From positions 21,094,664 to 21,158,663 of the forward strand of contig NC_047095.1 of assembly GCF_902459505.1 (NCBI RefSeq): a stretch of DNA of 64,000 bases, given 5' to 3'. Below the pieces are notes generated by a model, which was given only the letters and a program-made list of their open reading frames with translations, searched no databases and was not told where the DNA came from. This stretch comes from Geotrypetes seraphini (lineage: Eukaryota; Chordata; Amphibia; Gymnophiona; Dermophiidae). The translations under genes were made by a program, and so were the position numbers. Shown piece by piece: positions 1 to 11,775 of the stretch; within the stretch, counting starts at the first letter, position 1; each line of letters begins with the position of its first letter.

Positions 1-600
1 CACAATAAGTCAATGAATCATTTTTAGAAACTTACTGGATCAAAGTAACTTTATAGCTCACAAAATGCTTGTAAGCGGGACTGAGCACCCATTGTTAATG
101 CTAAAAAGCAATGAGAAATGGTTTGGGAACAGTTTGCCACACCTGTGTTCACAACATTCCCTTGAGTCTGCGTTCGGAACAATGGTAAGCGGAATGACGT
201 CTGCGGTACAGAAAGATCCCCTGATGAATGACAGCTTGAAATTTCACAGGATGGAGAACTGAGAAATCTGTGACCTTTTTATAGCAATGAATTAATCAGT
301 TCGGAGGATAAAGGGCGTGCAGTAAGAACAGTGGCATAGTAAGGGGGAGGCAGGGGGACGGTAAACCCAAAGCGCCGTCATGGTGAGGGTGCAATAGAGT
401 GTTGAGCGGGGACAGAAATCCTGCCCCTCTCCACCCATCCCCAACAGTATCCCGCCCGTTCCCACCTGTCCCCGCCAGAATCCCCTCCATCCCCACCCAA
501 CCCCACAAGGAATCTCCTCCATCCCTTCCATCCCCCATAAAAGTTAACCTGTCCCCATAAAAAGTAGCAATTACTTCTGACAGTTGATTTTTTAAAGTCT
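1..600. other. Intergenic, no gene seen
   Basis: No coding region is supported here. From about 320 to 545 the plus strand begins with a motif like GTGGCATAGTAAGG and becomes C-rich with repeated CCCCATCC-type words. Similar starts occur near 4702 and 36519, so this may be the end of an unclassified DNA repeat. The remaining sequence shows nothing I can name. Confidence 0.4.
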
Positions 601-621
601 TAGTTTATTTAAACCAACAAT

Positions 622-1212
622 AAAATACAATCTAAACAAAGAGCGAAGCACACCGGGGACATTGACCTGAGACCGAAGCGAAAATTGAAGAAGGGAAAGT
701 CAGCAATCCTAGTGGGAGACTCCATCCTAAGGCATGTGGACAGCCACATAGCAGGAGGGAGAGAGGATCGACTGGTGACCTGCCTCCCAGGAGCAAGAAC
801 CAAGGACATCGTGGACAAAATTGGGAAGATCCTGGAAGGAGCGGAGACGGAAGAGACCGCAGTGATGATCCACACAGGGACGAATGATGTCAGCAGGAGA
901 GACTACAGAAGGAGCACGCTGATAGAACAGTTCAAGATCCTGGGAATGAAGCTGAAGATGAGGACCCAGAAGATAGCGTTCTCAGAGATCCTTCCGGTAC
1001 CGAGGGCAGATGTGAAAAGGTAGGAGGAACTACAATCAATAAATGCGTGGATGAGGAAATGGTGTGAGGAAGAAGGATTCCACTTCGTGAGGAACTGGAC
1101 AACGTTCTGGGGCAAGAGCAAGCTCTACAGGAGAGATGGACTGCACCTGAGCGCGGCGGGAACAAGACTTCTATCAAACAATGTCAAGAGAGGAATAGAA
1201 CAGGCTTTAAAC
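622..1212 (+). pseudogene. CR1 ORF1, esterase (SGNH hydrolase) domain, broken
   Basis: The translated frame reads through KSAILVGDSILRH, then HTGTNDV, and later DGLHLSAAG. These correspond to the GDS block, the GxND block and the DxxH block of the SGNH/GDSL hydrolase domain found in ORF1 of many CR1 elements. A TAG at 1021-1023 interrupts the frame, which otherwise continues to a stop near 1212. The N-terminal part of ORF1 is missing. In the family this protein is thought to bind RNA or membranes during retrotransposition; catalytic activity here is not expected. Confidence 0.8.
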
Positions 1213-1422
1213 TAAGAGGAAGGAGAAAGCCGACAGTCGACCTAGCGTCGATGATTCGGAAGAAGGTATCACGTGATGATACTAAGGGAATGCAAGGCTC
1301 GGAAGAAACAACGGACAATACAGGAGTCGACTAACCCAGAAGAAGAGGTTAGAAGGAATGTACCAAAAGAGAAGACACTAAAGACCGAAACATAGGGAAA
1401 AGAAATGAAGACACTTAAATGA

Positions 1423-4218
1423 CAGGATCTAAACTCCATTTATACTAATGCAAGGAGCCTAGGAAACAAAATGGGGGAATTAGAAGCCGTGGCCAATGCA
1501 GAAGACTTAGACATCATTGGAATCTCTGAAACATGGTGGAATGAGGAAAGCAAATGGGATACAGCACTGAAGGGATTTAAGCTCTATCGCCAGGATAGGT
1601 CAGGACAGAAAGGAGGTGGAATAGCCCTATACATAAAAGAAACCATACAATCGACAAGAATAGACACAGCGGAGACGACCAACAAGCTGGAATCGCTATG
1701 GGTTAAAATACCAGGTAGAAAGGGACATGAAATAAAAATGGGCCTATACTATCGTCCACCCGGGCAAACCGGAGATATCGATAAGGAAATGGAAGCCCAG
1801 ATGAAACAAGAATGCAAAAACAGTTGCACAGTTATTATGGGAGACTTCAACTACCCCGGGATAGACTGGAGTCTTGGAAACTCAAAATGCGCTAGGGAAA
1901 CAGAATTCCTGGAGGCTACACAAGATTGCTTCATGGAGCAGCTTGTTAGAGAACTGACGAGAGGAAATGCCACTTTGGATCTAATCCTAAATGGGTTAAT
2001 GGGACCTGCAAAGGAAGTGGAAATAGTGGGACCGTTGGGAAACAGTGACCATAACATGATCAAGTTCAAGGTTGAAGCAGGAATACCAAAAGGAAAGAGA
2101 ACCATGGCGACAACTTTCAACTTCAGAAAAGGAAACTATGAAGCAATGAGGAAAATGGTAAGGAAGAAACTTAGGAACACTTCCAAGAAATGGAGGATGG
2201 TAGAACATGCCTGGTCTTTTTTCAAGGACACGGTGAGCGAAGCGCAAAATCTGTACATCCCCAGATTCAGAAAGGGGAGCAAAAAGAGTCGAATAAAGGA
2301 CCCGATATGGATGACTAAAATAGTGAAGGAAGTGATAAGTAATAAGAAAAATTCATTCAGGAGATGGAAAAAGGACAAAACTGAAGGAAACTGGATAGAG
2401 CACAGGAAGTATCAAAAAGAATGTCACCGTGTGGTTCGAAAAGCCAAAAGAGAGTATGAAGAGAAGTTAGCCAGGGAGACTCGAAATTTCAAACCGTTCT
2501 TCAGATATGTTAAAGGGAAACAGCCAGCTAGGGAGGAGATGGGACCGCTGAATGATGGAGTCAGGAAGGGAGTAGTGAAGGAGGAGAAAGAAGTCGCGAA
2601 AAGACTAAACATGTTCTTTTCGTCTGTATTTACAAACAAAGACACAACCAACATACCGGAACCTGAGCAATTCTTCAATGGAAATCAAGCAGAAAAATTA
2701 ACATTCATGGAAGTGAGCCTTGAAGATGTGCGCAGGCAGATAGATAAACTAAAAATTGACAAATCTCCAGGTCCGGACGGAATCCATCCAAGGGTTCTGA
2801 AGGAACTAAAGGAGGAGATAGCAGAACTACTGCAGCAAATATGCAATCTATCCCTGAAAACAGGCATGATCCCGGAGGATTGGAAGACGGCCAACATCAC
2901 GCCCATCTTTAAAAAGGGATCAAGAGGTGACCCAGGAAACTACAGACCAGTGAGTCTGACCTCGGTTCCCGGAAAAATGGCGGAAGCACTGATAAAAGAA
3001 AACATCGATGATCACTTGGAAAGAAACAAACCTCTGATAACCAGCCAACATGGTTTCTGCAGGGGGAGATCGTGCTTAACCAACTTACTACACTTCTTCG
3101 AAGGAATTAACAAACAGATGGACAGAGGTGACCCCATACACATCATATACCTTGATTTCCAAAAAGCCTTTGACAAGGTGCCTCATGAACGATTACTCCG
3201 GAAACTGAAGAACCATGGGGTGGACGGAGACGTACATAGATGGATCAGAAACTGGTTGGCAGGTAGGAAACAAAGGGTAGGGTTGAAGGGCCACTACTCT
3301 GACTGGAGGAGGGTCACGAGTGGTGTTCCGCAGGGCTCTGTGCTCGGGCCACTGCTATTTAATATATTCATAAATGATCTAGAAACAGGGACGAAGTGTG
3401 AGATAATAAAATTTGCAGATGACACCAAACTATTTAGGGGAGCTCGGACTAAAGAGGACTGTGAGGAATTGCAAAGGGACTTGAACAAACTAGGGGAATG
3501 GGTGACAAAATGGCAAATGAAGTTCAACGTTGAGAAATGTAAAGTATTGCATGTGGGAAGCAGAAACCCGAGGTACAACTATACGATGGGAGGGATGTTA
3601 TTGAATGAGAGTACCCAAGAGAGGGACTTGGGGGTAATGGTGGACAGGTCAATGAAGCCGACGGCACAGTGCGCAGTGGCCGCTTAGAGAGAGAATAGAA
3701 TGCTAGGTATAATCAAGAAGGGTATTACAACCAGGACGAAAGAAGTTATCCTGCCGATGTATTGGGCGATGGTGCGCCCACACCTGGAATACTGTGTCCA
3801 GTTTTGGTCGCCATACCTTAAGAAGGATATGGCGTTACTCGAGAGAGTTCAGAGAAGAGCGACACGTCTGATAAAAGGGATGGAAAACCTTTCATACGCT
3901 GAGAGATTGGAGAAACTGGGTCTCTTTTACCTGGAGAAGAGGAGACTTAGAGGGGATATGATAGAGACTTATAAGATCATGAGGGGCATAGAGAGAGTAG
4001 AGAGGGACAGATTCTTCAAACTTTCAAAAAATAAAAGAACAAGAGGCTATTCGGAAAAGTTGAAAGGGGACAGATTCAATACAAATGCCAGGAAGTTCTT
4101 CTTTACCCAATGTGTGGTGGACACTTGGAATGCGCTTATAGGGCAGAATACAGTACTGGGATTTAAGAGAGGATTTGACAATTTCCTGCTGGAAAAGGGA
4201 ATAGAAGGGTATAAATAG
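1423..4218 (+). pseudogene. CR1 ORF2, endonuclease-reverse transcriptase, one nonsense codon
   Basis: The first methionine is at 1471, but CR1-like sequence (LNSIYTNARSLGNK) begins just upstream. The N-terminal apurinic-type endonuclease shows GISETWW, GGGIALYIKE, MGDFNYPGIDW and SDHNMI. The reverse transcriptase shows SPGPDGIHPRVLKEL, YRPVSLTS, DFQKAFDKVPH, GVPQGSVLGPLLFNIFINDL and FADDTKLF. The frame stops at a TAG (3685-3687) and continues in the same frame to 4218. The related copy at 47.7 kb has AAG (lysine) at that codon, so this is one point change. The C-terminal part (HLEYCVQFWSPYLKKD, FFTQCVVDTWNAL) is typical of CR1. Confidence 0.93.
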
Positions 4219-4331
4219 AGGATTACTGCTCAAGTCCTGGACCTGTTGGGCCACCGCGTGAGCGGACTGCTGGGCAAGATGGACCTCAGGTCTGACCCAG
4301 CACAGGCATTGCTTATGTTCTTATGTTCTTA

Positions 4332-5211
4332 AATAACAGTGAACAGATATAAGAGATGCATACATCACCGGAAAGAATTAGAATAGAAATTAGGGTTGAC
4401 CATTTCTTGTTAAAATAAATAAGAGCTGGATTTTTTGGCAATATAAAGCTCATATCTGTAGAGCAAACAAATCTTGTTCCACCATCTGACATAGGTAACT
4501 TGTGAGAGGTCCTTCCAAGATCCACAAATGATTTTTAATGCAGCAATAAGTAAAGAATCAAACAATACAGCATTAAAATCATTTAATGCAGAATTGAGAG
4601 AGGCGCTTTTCAGGACAATGGTTGCATAAGAAAAATGTGCCAAAACTGAACTGGAAACCCCAAAACAAGCTCAGCAAGTACTTCATTTGTACTAAACACA
4701 ATTAGTGGCATAACCATGAGAAGGGGTTGGGCCTCCGACTTTGAGCTTAGGCTCCCTCAAAATGAACATCTCCCTTGCTGTAGCTGATGGGAGATTTTGT
4801 TTTTCCAATATCTTGGTCCCAGTTTCTGTTTTTGTCTATCTTCTACTAATTCTCTTTCCAGGCCTCGGGAACCCTGGTTCCATCTCCATGGGAGTCCCGT
4901 GAGCCGGGGGGGAGAATCTCCACAGGAGTCCCGTAGACCTGGGGGGATCCCCGCGGGATTCCCGCAATCCTCATTCCCGTGCAGACCTCTAGGGTGCAGG
5001 CACCCATCTTCCTCTCCACCCCCCTGCTCCTTTCCTGCCCCCCCCTGCCACGCATGCGTGCCGCTTCACTGTCCCCATATCTCTGTAACGTTCCTGGCAC
5101 GAGCATCAAGCTGCTGTTGCATCAGTGTCGGCTCTTCCTCTGACATCACTTCCTGTAACCACACATGGAGCTGACCAGACACATCAAGTGATGTAAGAGC
5201 CAAATAGTTTA
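4332..5211. other. Intergenic, no gene seen
   Basis: The stretch is AT-rich at first and becomes C-rich from about 4860. The C-rich part contains an open frame of low-complexity proline, serine and glycine residues, which I take as chance. A start like AGTGGCATAACCATGAG at 4702 resembles those near 320 and 36519. I see no exon or transposase. Confidence 0.35.
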
Positions 5212-6950
5212 TTGAAGAATAGACAATTAAAACCTACATCCGATGTGGCCACATTTCACCTAAAAATAGTCTGTGTCAGGAAATAACCGCTGTTAAATAA
5301 ACAAAAATATATATTGAAAACAACAAAAAGGAATTACAACATGACATAACCATTAAGTTAAAATATTTTGTTATGACTGAAACCATAAACAATAATACAG
5401 GAAACCATAGGACATTAAAAAGAAAAAAATATTTGAGGTTACTGATATTATAATCACAATTATCTTCAATAGAAACAATGTGAATGATATTAAACTAAAA
5501 ACGATTAATCTTCAAATGGAATTATCTGAACATTATTGAACTAAAAGCATTGGTGAGTGTTAATTAGAGAAGGGATGTGTCAATAAAAATCACCACTTAC
5601 CCAGAGGGAAACAACACAGAATACTTCCCCCTAAACAGAGCTTGAGCAAATCTAAAAATACAGAGCAGCATAATTCACCAGTAAAACAACATTTGTACAG
5701 ACATAATTAATAAAACAAAGGATAACAAGCCTTGCAGAGAAGCAGGTAATACAGCCACAGCAGCCTCAATAAGAGTACACTAGTGTAGCAGATAAAACCA
5801 AACTTGACGGTAGTTAAGATATAGCTGAACCGCAAAGGTCAAAGGTTACTAAAATGCAAAAAAGCTAAAAATTGTGTAATTACAACAAGTTTGATTTATT
5901 TTTTATTTAATATACTGCAAATATAAAACCAAAGGTAAAGCTAAGCAATTTACAATAAAAATGTAAAATAAACAATATAAAAATAGGGTAGGGAACAAAA
6001 ATTAAACAAAACGTAAAATACAATTGAAAACATGAAGAAAGAAAGGAATCTGCAGTTACAATAAAAAAAAAAAAAGATTGGGGAGAGGGGTGAACAATAT
6101 GGTAGGGGAGGAAACAGAAAATTAGTTCTGCCCACACTGATATGAGGAAACCAAGAATGAAACTTTTAGGAAAGGTTACCATCAAAGAAAAGTAAATTAA
6201 GAGCAGAAGGCCAAGGAGAAATAATATGCTTTTAATTGTATCTTGAACGACGCAAATGATTTTTCTGAACAGAGATAAAAAGGAAAAGAATTCCAGAAAG
6301 TAGGAGCCATAACAGAAAATGAAGAATTCCAATGACAATCAAGGAAAAGTTGTCAGAATGAAGGAATGACTAATTACTGCTGTTGTGAAGAGCGTAGGGT
6401 TCTTTGCGGCAAGTATGGGACCAAGAGATTATATAAAAAAGAGGGAAGACCACTCGTTAGAATCTGGTGAGAAAAAATATTATATTTGAAAGGGATGCGA
6501 TATGAGACAGGAAGGATGTGTTCTGGTTTTAGAAACAATCTCTGGATTATTGCTCTCCTTCTGGGTAAGTGGTGACTTTTATTTTCACATAACCTTTTCT
6601 AATTAATATTCACCAATGCTTTTAGTTCAATATTATTCAGATCATTCCCATCTGAAGATTAATTCTTGTTTTTAGTTTAATATTGTTTCTATTGAAGATA
6701 ATTGTGATTATAATATTAGCAACCACAAATATTTTTTTTCTTTTTAGTGTCCTATGGTCTCCTGTATTATTGTTTATGATTTCAGTCATAACCAAATATT
6801 TTTAACTTAATGGTTATTTTATGCTGTAATTGTTTTTAAGATATGTAACAGTTGTTAACCCCTGACACAGCCTATTTTTAGGCAACATGTGGCAACATCA
6901 GGCATGGGTTTTAATTGCCTGTTCGATAAATTGTTTGGTCTTCACATCAG
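5212..6950. mobile_element. Large foldback element, about 390-bp arms
   Basis: The left arm (about 5212-5605) and the right arm (about 6558-6950) are inverted copies of each other with small gaps; for example ACCATTAAGTT, GACTGAAACCATAAACAA and AATTATCTTCAATAGAAACA recur reversed. The middle (5640-6550) is unrelated and includes a decayed antisense L2 tail. Facing outward, each arm carries a CCTGACACAG...TTTTTAGG segment, followed in the left copy by GAAATGTGGCCACATC. This is similar in layout to the hammerhead-like motifs found elsewhere in the window but much eroded. I infer a head-to-head pair of Penelope-like ends. I could not find a target-site duplication. Confidence 0.7.
5880..6480 (-). 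mobile_element. Decayed L2-clade LINE 3' region, antisense
   Basis: Reading the minus strand, it ends in a tail with an ATTGCTTAG...TATATTAAATAAA pattern like other L2 tails in the window. It shares small blocks (ATGGGACCAA and neighbouring sequence) with the antisense L2 at 11090-11470. It lies between the two arms of the foldback, so it probably inserted into that element. The phenylalanine- and leucine-rich open frame in it is not a gene. Confidence 0.45.
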
Positions 6951-7084
6951 TTGAAAAAATGAATCACAGTTCATTGCCCCTTGTATGGAGATCACACAAC
7001 TGTTACTCAACAGTGGCTCCTACTGGCTGGATTTAAGGTGTGCATGCATCAGACTCCAGAAAGGACAGCAGCAGTCTGTAGCCC

Positions 7085-7185
7085 CAATCAAGGACTGACA
7101 CTACTACTACTACTACTACTTATCACTTATATAGCGCTGAAAGGTGTACATACTAGCACTGTACATTTTGACAGTGGTTTAGTTC
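7085..7185 (-). mobile_element. L2-type SINE/LINE tail, antisense
   Basis: A run of CTA triplets followed by CTTATCACTTATATAGCGCTG is the reverse complement of the tail seen at 9867-9957, 21325-21445 and 32548-32652 (TAGATTGTAAGCTCTT...GTAGTAGTAG). Mammalian L2 and MIR elements carry a related tail. Confidence 0.6.
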
Positions 7186-7224
7186 ATATTTGAAAGGGTG
7201 ATCTTTTCAAGTTAAGATACAGAT

Positions 7225-7960
7225 GTTTCTGGTAGATTTTGGATAAATGGGGGTGTATCACAAGGTTCAGCACTATCGGCTTTACTTTTTACTGTGTTCA
7301 TGACCTCGTCGGGCTTGGTATTTAAGGAGTTGAATGTGTCATTCAGAATGTATGATGATGATATTCAGTACTTCTCTACACTTGAGAAGGATTTACACAA
7401 AGGATCCAAGTCCCAAATTAAGGCCCTCTTTTGCTGAGCTGCGATAGAGGTGTCTACCGTAACCCCAAGCCGCAGTAGAAACCTCTACCTTGGTTTATTA
7501 AAAGAGGGCCTAAGTAATATCAGCAGCTTTTTTTCAACTTCATTTTTAAGTAAACTTAATAGTATGATACCTGCACTGGACTTTGGGATGGTGGTTCAAA
7601 CTCTTGGGTTGGTGAAAATTGATTACTGCAATTCATTGTATCTAGGAATGTCATCTACTAGGTTTCAAGCTTTGCCAATAATTCAGAATGGGGCAACCTG
7701 CTTGATCATGGGAGCACCCAAATCTGCCCATATTAAAACTACTTTGAAAGAGCATCATTGGTTGCCAGAAGTATACAGAGTGACCTATGCATTCTTGCTG
7801 TTGATTCATCAGCAGGTATTTGCAAATGTACCAGTTTATTTTGTTAATATTCTAAATTTATACTGTCCAAAATGATTGTTGCAGTCAGAATTTGCAAAAC
7901 AATTATGTCAAAAGACAGGATTTTAATTATGTATGTTTTTCTATAACCCACTTTGGTTAA
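7225..7960 (+). mobile_element. L2-clade LINE fragment, reverse transcriptase end
   Basis: One frame gives GGVSQGSALSALLFTVF followed by FRMYDDDIQYF, which match the GVPQGSPLSPLLF and YADD blocks of L2-type reverse transcriptase. After an inserted MITE (7422-7510), another frame gives VKIDYCNSLYLG...LPIIQNGAT...LKEHHWLPEVYRV, the usual L2 C-terminal block. It has several frame breaks and is old. Confidence 0.8.
7422..7510. mobile_element. Harbinger-type MITE, TAA duplication
   Basis: A short inverted-repeat element starting GGCCCTCTTTT and ending AAAAGAGGGCC, with TAA on both sides (7419-7421 and 7511-7513). It interrupts the L2 reverse transcriptase. It belongs to a family with at least twelve other copies in this window. 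Confidence 0.8.
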
Positions 7961-7970
7961 AGCTGTATTT

Positions 7971-8410
7971 TTCGCTCCATAAGAAGCACTTTTTTTCCAC
8001 CTGAAAGTGGGTGGAAATGTTGATGCATCTTATGCAACAAAGATATAAATTTTTTACACCCCCCCTCCCCGGTCGGGCCTTTTAAAAATATCCCCAGTAC
8101 CTTTTGTAACCCTCGTCCCTTTTTAAAACACCCCCCGCCCAGTCCCGTCCCTCTTCAAATCTCCCCCATTGCCTGGTGGGCCAGCGGTGCATTGGCCAAC
8201 AGGCGCGAGTCCTCCGCCCGCCTGCCTGGGCCCGCGCCACCTCTTCCCGTCCTGTTCCGCACCTCCTTAAGCCTCTCCCATTGCCTGGTGGTCCAGCGGT
8301 GTTAGCGCCATCCTCTGAATGGTGTTTTCAGCCAGCAGGTGCAAGCTTTCCGCCCGCCTGCCTGGGCCAGCGCTGCCCTCCAAATGGTGCCTTCAGTTCT
8401 CGCACAGTGC
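7971..8410 (+). mobile_element. TA-flanked MITE fragment, left end
   Basis: GTATTTTTCGCTCCATAAGA near 7970 matches the terminal inverted repeat of the element at 56147-56918. The interior is GC-rich and includes a partial duplication of about 110 bp sharing CCCATTGCCTGGTGG and CCGCCCGCCTGCCTGGGCC. No matching right end is seen, so the copy is truncated or rearranged. Confidence 0.6.
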
Positions 8411-8636
8411 GGATAGGGCATCACTCGGCGATTGTAGAGAATCGCTCAGAGTGCATTTTATTATTAATGACCTTGTTGAACTACATATGTATGGCAGTAT
8501 CGGAGACTGCTAGAAAACTCAGAAAAAATGATAAGCCGGTTTAATAATCTGCCGCTAAAATACATGCACACTAAGCGAGCACATTAAAGGCACACTTTAG
8601 TTTTGGGACTATTCCTCTGTGTCTCATAGTAACATA

Positions 8637-9043
8637 GTAACAGCGGCCCTTAGCGCTTTCCTGAAGAAGCCCTTTGTTAATGAACGGGTGCGAAACGGAG
8701 ATCTTCCGTAGAGTTAATGAGAGGGAGAATAAAGAGTTAATGAGGAAGAAAAAAAGCTAAGTAATTTTGAATTGTACAGACTGGCAAAAGAACTGATTTA
8801 GTAAAATACTTTTTAAAAAAATAAAAAAGAACGTAAAAACGTAAGAAGAGAATGTAAATATAAAAACCATTAGTCATTGGTATAGAGAACATAAACGGGA
8901 CCGATGATAGCTCACAGTATCAGTCAGTGGCTTTGAAGTATACCTCAAGCCTCTGGCCGGGAGCACTTGAGACCCCTGTTTTTCTCTAGAATACCTATGC
9001 AAGGATATATATTTGTGAGACAGCACATTTATACAAGTTGTTA
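8637..9043 (+). mobile_element. Short hammerhead-bearing element, 18-bp duplication
   Basis: An 18-bp sequence, GTGTCTCATAGTAACATA, is repeated exactly at 8619-8636 and 9044-9061. The 407 bp between the two copies begin with a hammerhead-like motif (8661-8710) and contain no long reading frame. This matches the size, motif position and flanking repeat of the elements at 35273-35568 and 52779-53216, so I infer a short non-autonomous relative of Penelope-like elements. Confidence 0.65.
8661..8710 (+). ncRNA. Hammerhead-like ribozyme motif, partly eroded
   Basis: CTGAAGA (8661-8667) and GAAA (8692-8695) form the expected core halves. Stem III is a perfect five-pair helix, ACGGA (8695-8699) with TCCGT (8705-8709), followed by A as the cleavage-site base. 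Stem II is longer than usual. Stem I pairs for only about three bases, so activity is doubtful. Confidence 0.45.
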
Positions 9044-9061
9044 GTGTCTCATAGTAACATA

Positions 9062-9775
9062 ACAAATGCTATCTGAGACCTTGGATTTACCAGCTTGGGG
9101 GCAGTGTTAGCCTCCACCTTCCACTGCAGGGAGAAACCAGGATCGATTTACTACAGTTCAAAAAGGCTCCAGCTCGGTGACCTGCCAGAGAAGGTGCAGC
9201 TGTCTTAATTGCCATTTTGCAAATTCGTGACCTGGTTTACCAAAGGGTTTTCAGCATAACACAAAATGGGAGAAGAGTCTCATTAAAGTAGCAGGTAGCC
9301 AATGAGTCTTTTTCTCTGTTCTATTACTCTCAGCAAGACAAAATGCAAGGTGGAGCTAAATTGCTTTTAATGTCGATGCATGAATTATCCTTGGCATTTT
9401 GACAGATATTAAGAGAAAGTATTTAAAGGTTATTGATTACAAGATTCAGGTGTATTCCTGTAATACAAGGAATACAGAAATAAATGGAGGGGATTTCAGC
9501 TGCTCTTGTTAGAAATACAAAGGTAATAAACCACAGCCATCAACTAATTTCATGCACAGAGCTGAATACTGCTCTATGTCTCACTCCCTGGGAGTGTCTG
9601 CCTGCAGTTTGCTAATTTTAAGGTTGCAATTAAAGGCTTTAAGAGAACTGTAAGCTAATTTCTTAAATCTCACGTAGCTGAATGCATTTGATTTCTCCAG
9701 ATCTGCCTTCACTCACATAAATTATAGATCCAGAGGGAACAGTTGAAAATCAAAAATAAATTGCCCCTTTTTGTT
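9062..9775. other. Intergenic, no gene seen
   Basis: Apart from the residual CR1 tail around the duplicated CATAGTAACATA words, I recognise nothing in this stretch. There is no open frame of note and no obvious inverted repeat. Confidence 0.35.
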
Positions 9776-9779
9776 ACCT

Positions 9780-10036
9780 AGAACTCCCTCTCTTTTGCTA
9801 CTATTTGGGGTTCTGCCAGTTACTGTGACCTGGACTGGCCACTGTTGGAAACAGGATCTGTCCAAGTTAGATTGTAAGCTCTTCAGAGCAGGGACAGTCC
9901 ATTAAATGTCAAAATGTGCAGTGCAGCACTATATAAGTGATAAATAGTAGTAGTAGTGGACTAGATGGTCCAATGGTCCTTCTTATATTCTTATATCCTG
10001 TTAGCTAGATGGTCCTTCTTATATTCTTATATCCTG
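9780..10036 (+). mobile_element. CR1 3' tail split by an L2-type tail
   Basis: TGTGACCTGGACTGGCCACTG and GGAAACAGGAT (to about 9857) are the left part of a common CR1 3' tail. The right part resumes at about 9957 as TGGACTAGATGGTCC with a TTCTTATATTC tail. Between them sits an inserted L2/SINE-type tail, TTAGATTGTAAGCTCTTC to the AGTAGTAG run. The terminal segment is itself duplicated in tandem with a period of about 38-42 bp (9962-10042). Confidence 0.7.
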
Positions 10037-10202
10037 TTAGCCAGCAAGGCTGAATCAGAACAGAATTCAATGGCAAACATTCATTATTCTCATAACCAAA
10101 CCTCCACTCTGTTCAGTCAACAGAGGAGTAGATCCTTATTGAGCCCCAAAAAAATCTATTGATTTTAAAGCCCAAACTGCTGTGTCATTTTATTATTTTT
10201 TC

Positions 10203-10948
10203 TAAGGCTGCACATCAATTAATTGCAATTAAAATTGTTTATCGCATAAAGCGCCTCCCCCCCACACACACATTTCCTTCTATATTTGTACAATGGCAAA
10301 TATAGACAGCAGAAGTAAATTCTCAGAAATGACATGTTATAATTACTAAATGATATTAATATTATATCAAGTACAATAATCCTACCATGAATCAAATGCA
10401 GGTGTAAACAAATCTGAAACCACCTTAGAACCCCCACCATCTCCCTGTTTGAATATGGGGAAGTGGCTATGAACCCTTGCAAGAAGCCACCCTTACATTT
10501 GTAGCAAAGGAGGGGCTTTTTTTTATACCAATGATCACCCCAGTAACCATCTACCCATATTCAAACAGGGAGGTGGTGGGTTTCCTTTTAGCTTTAATAG
10601 TTTGGGTGGTTTCAGATTTATTTATACCTACATTTGCTTCATAGTGAGATTGTTATATTTATTTCTATATCTGTTTCCTACCAGCTTGAGTTCTTAACAA
10701 CATAATTACTAAAATGAAAATAAACCGTGTTTCTGTTTTCAAAGATGGAACAAAATTATTAGAAAAATAAAATTGCCAAGCAATAAAGGTAAGAAAAATG
10801 ATTTATTTTCATTTTAGTAATTATAACATGTCAATTCTGAGAATTTACTTCTGCTGTCTATATTTGCCACTGTAGGAAATGTGAGGGGGGGGGCTGTGCT
10901 TTATGCGATTAAAAATTTTAATTGTGATTAATCAATGAGCAGCCCTAT
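10203..10948. mobile_element. Non-autonomous DNA transposon, long inverted repeats
   Basis: The left end, AGGCTGCACATCAATTAATT followed by a CGCATAAAGC segment, is inverted at the right end, which finishes TTAATCAATGAGCAGCCCT. The inverted repeat extends inward for over 100 bp (GACAGCAGAAGTAAATTCTC and ATGTTATAATTACTAAA). An inner inverted segment, CATATTCAAACAGGGAG, is also present. No transposase frame is seen. The flanks are T-rich and give no clear duplication; hAT is a possible superfamily. Confidence 0.75.
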
Positions 10949-11464
10949 TATTTACATTTTATATATACAATCAAAGACAACTTTAAACATTAAAATACAC
11001 CCAATCTTATGCAATCTTAATTACATTAATAAGAAAAAATTAACACTAGTGTATATACTGTAAATAGCTGACATAAAGAATGAGGCAATAGGTACATTTA
11101 TAGACCGCATTTTGTTTTAGCATCAATAAGGTTTACATAAAAACAATAAAAGGAAAAGAACACCATTTCATTAAAAAGAAAAGATAAAAATTAAACAAAA
11201 AAAGTCTAATAGCGGCTGCAAAACAAAATCCTGAAAATGTCTCTAAGGAAATGGTAAATTAAAAAGATAAGTTTTTAAAAATAGCTCTAAATTTAGGATA
11301 AGATAATTCAGAATAAATTTCAAATGAGAGGGGGTTCTATAAGTACGGGACTGAAGCAAAAAAGGCAGAATTACGAGTAGATGTTAACATAATGCACTGA
11401 AGATAATTGATGAGGACTGGATAATCTCAAATTCTAGGCTGGCAATATGGGACCAAAAGTTTTT

Positions 11465-11775
11465 TATTTTTTTAACTTCATTAAATTTTCAAGGCTAATA
11501 GAAAGTGCATAAAAGTCTGCATACATTAATAAACAGAATCAGCACTTACAATCCATCAGTAACAATACAAAATGAATTACCCCCCCTCCCCCCACCTCCC
11601 TTCCAGTACATTCAATCAAGGGATAAAACAAAGGAGATAACCCACCCTCCCACCCTTCCCTGGATGTGTGCATAAATCTAAAGGAAATTAAAGGTAAAAG
11701 ACAACTATACCAAAGTAACAAAAGTCGTTAATGGATCCCAAACTAATTTGAATAAATTATTATGCCCCAACATGT
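11465..11775 (-). mobile_element. L1-clade LINE 3' end, antisense
   Basis: It begins with a T-rich run and closely resembles 24661-24965. Both contain CCATCA.TAACAA, a C-rich block, CCTGGAT.TGT and AAAGACAACTAT.. in the same order. The reverse frame ends FKLVWDPLT, matching the L1 ORF2 C-terminus (VWEPLTKYCKD) of the copy at 51.7-52.2 kb. Confidence 0.75.

Larger units (their letters stand above)
600..4331 (+). mobile_element. CR1 LINE, nearly full length
   Basis: A chicken-repeat-1 type non-LTR retrotransposon. It contains the end of ORF1 (an SGNH esterase domain), a long ORF2 (endonuclease plus reverse transcriptase) and the typical CR1 3' tail: a GTCTGACCCAGCA-type segment followed by a short tandem TTATGTTC repeat ending near 4331. 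The 5' side seems truncated within ORF1 around 600. A closely similar 3' copy lies at 47553-48405. ORF2 has a single in-frame stop across more than 2.7 kb, so this copy is probably young. Confidence 0.9.

Noticed and set aside
5907-6338. 143-residue hydrophobic open frame on minus
   Set aside because: Phenylalanine- and leucine-rich translation of A-rich LINE tail sequence, with no homology that I recognise.
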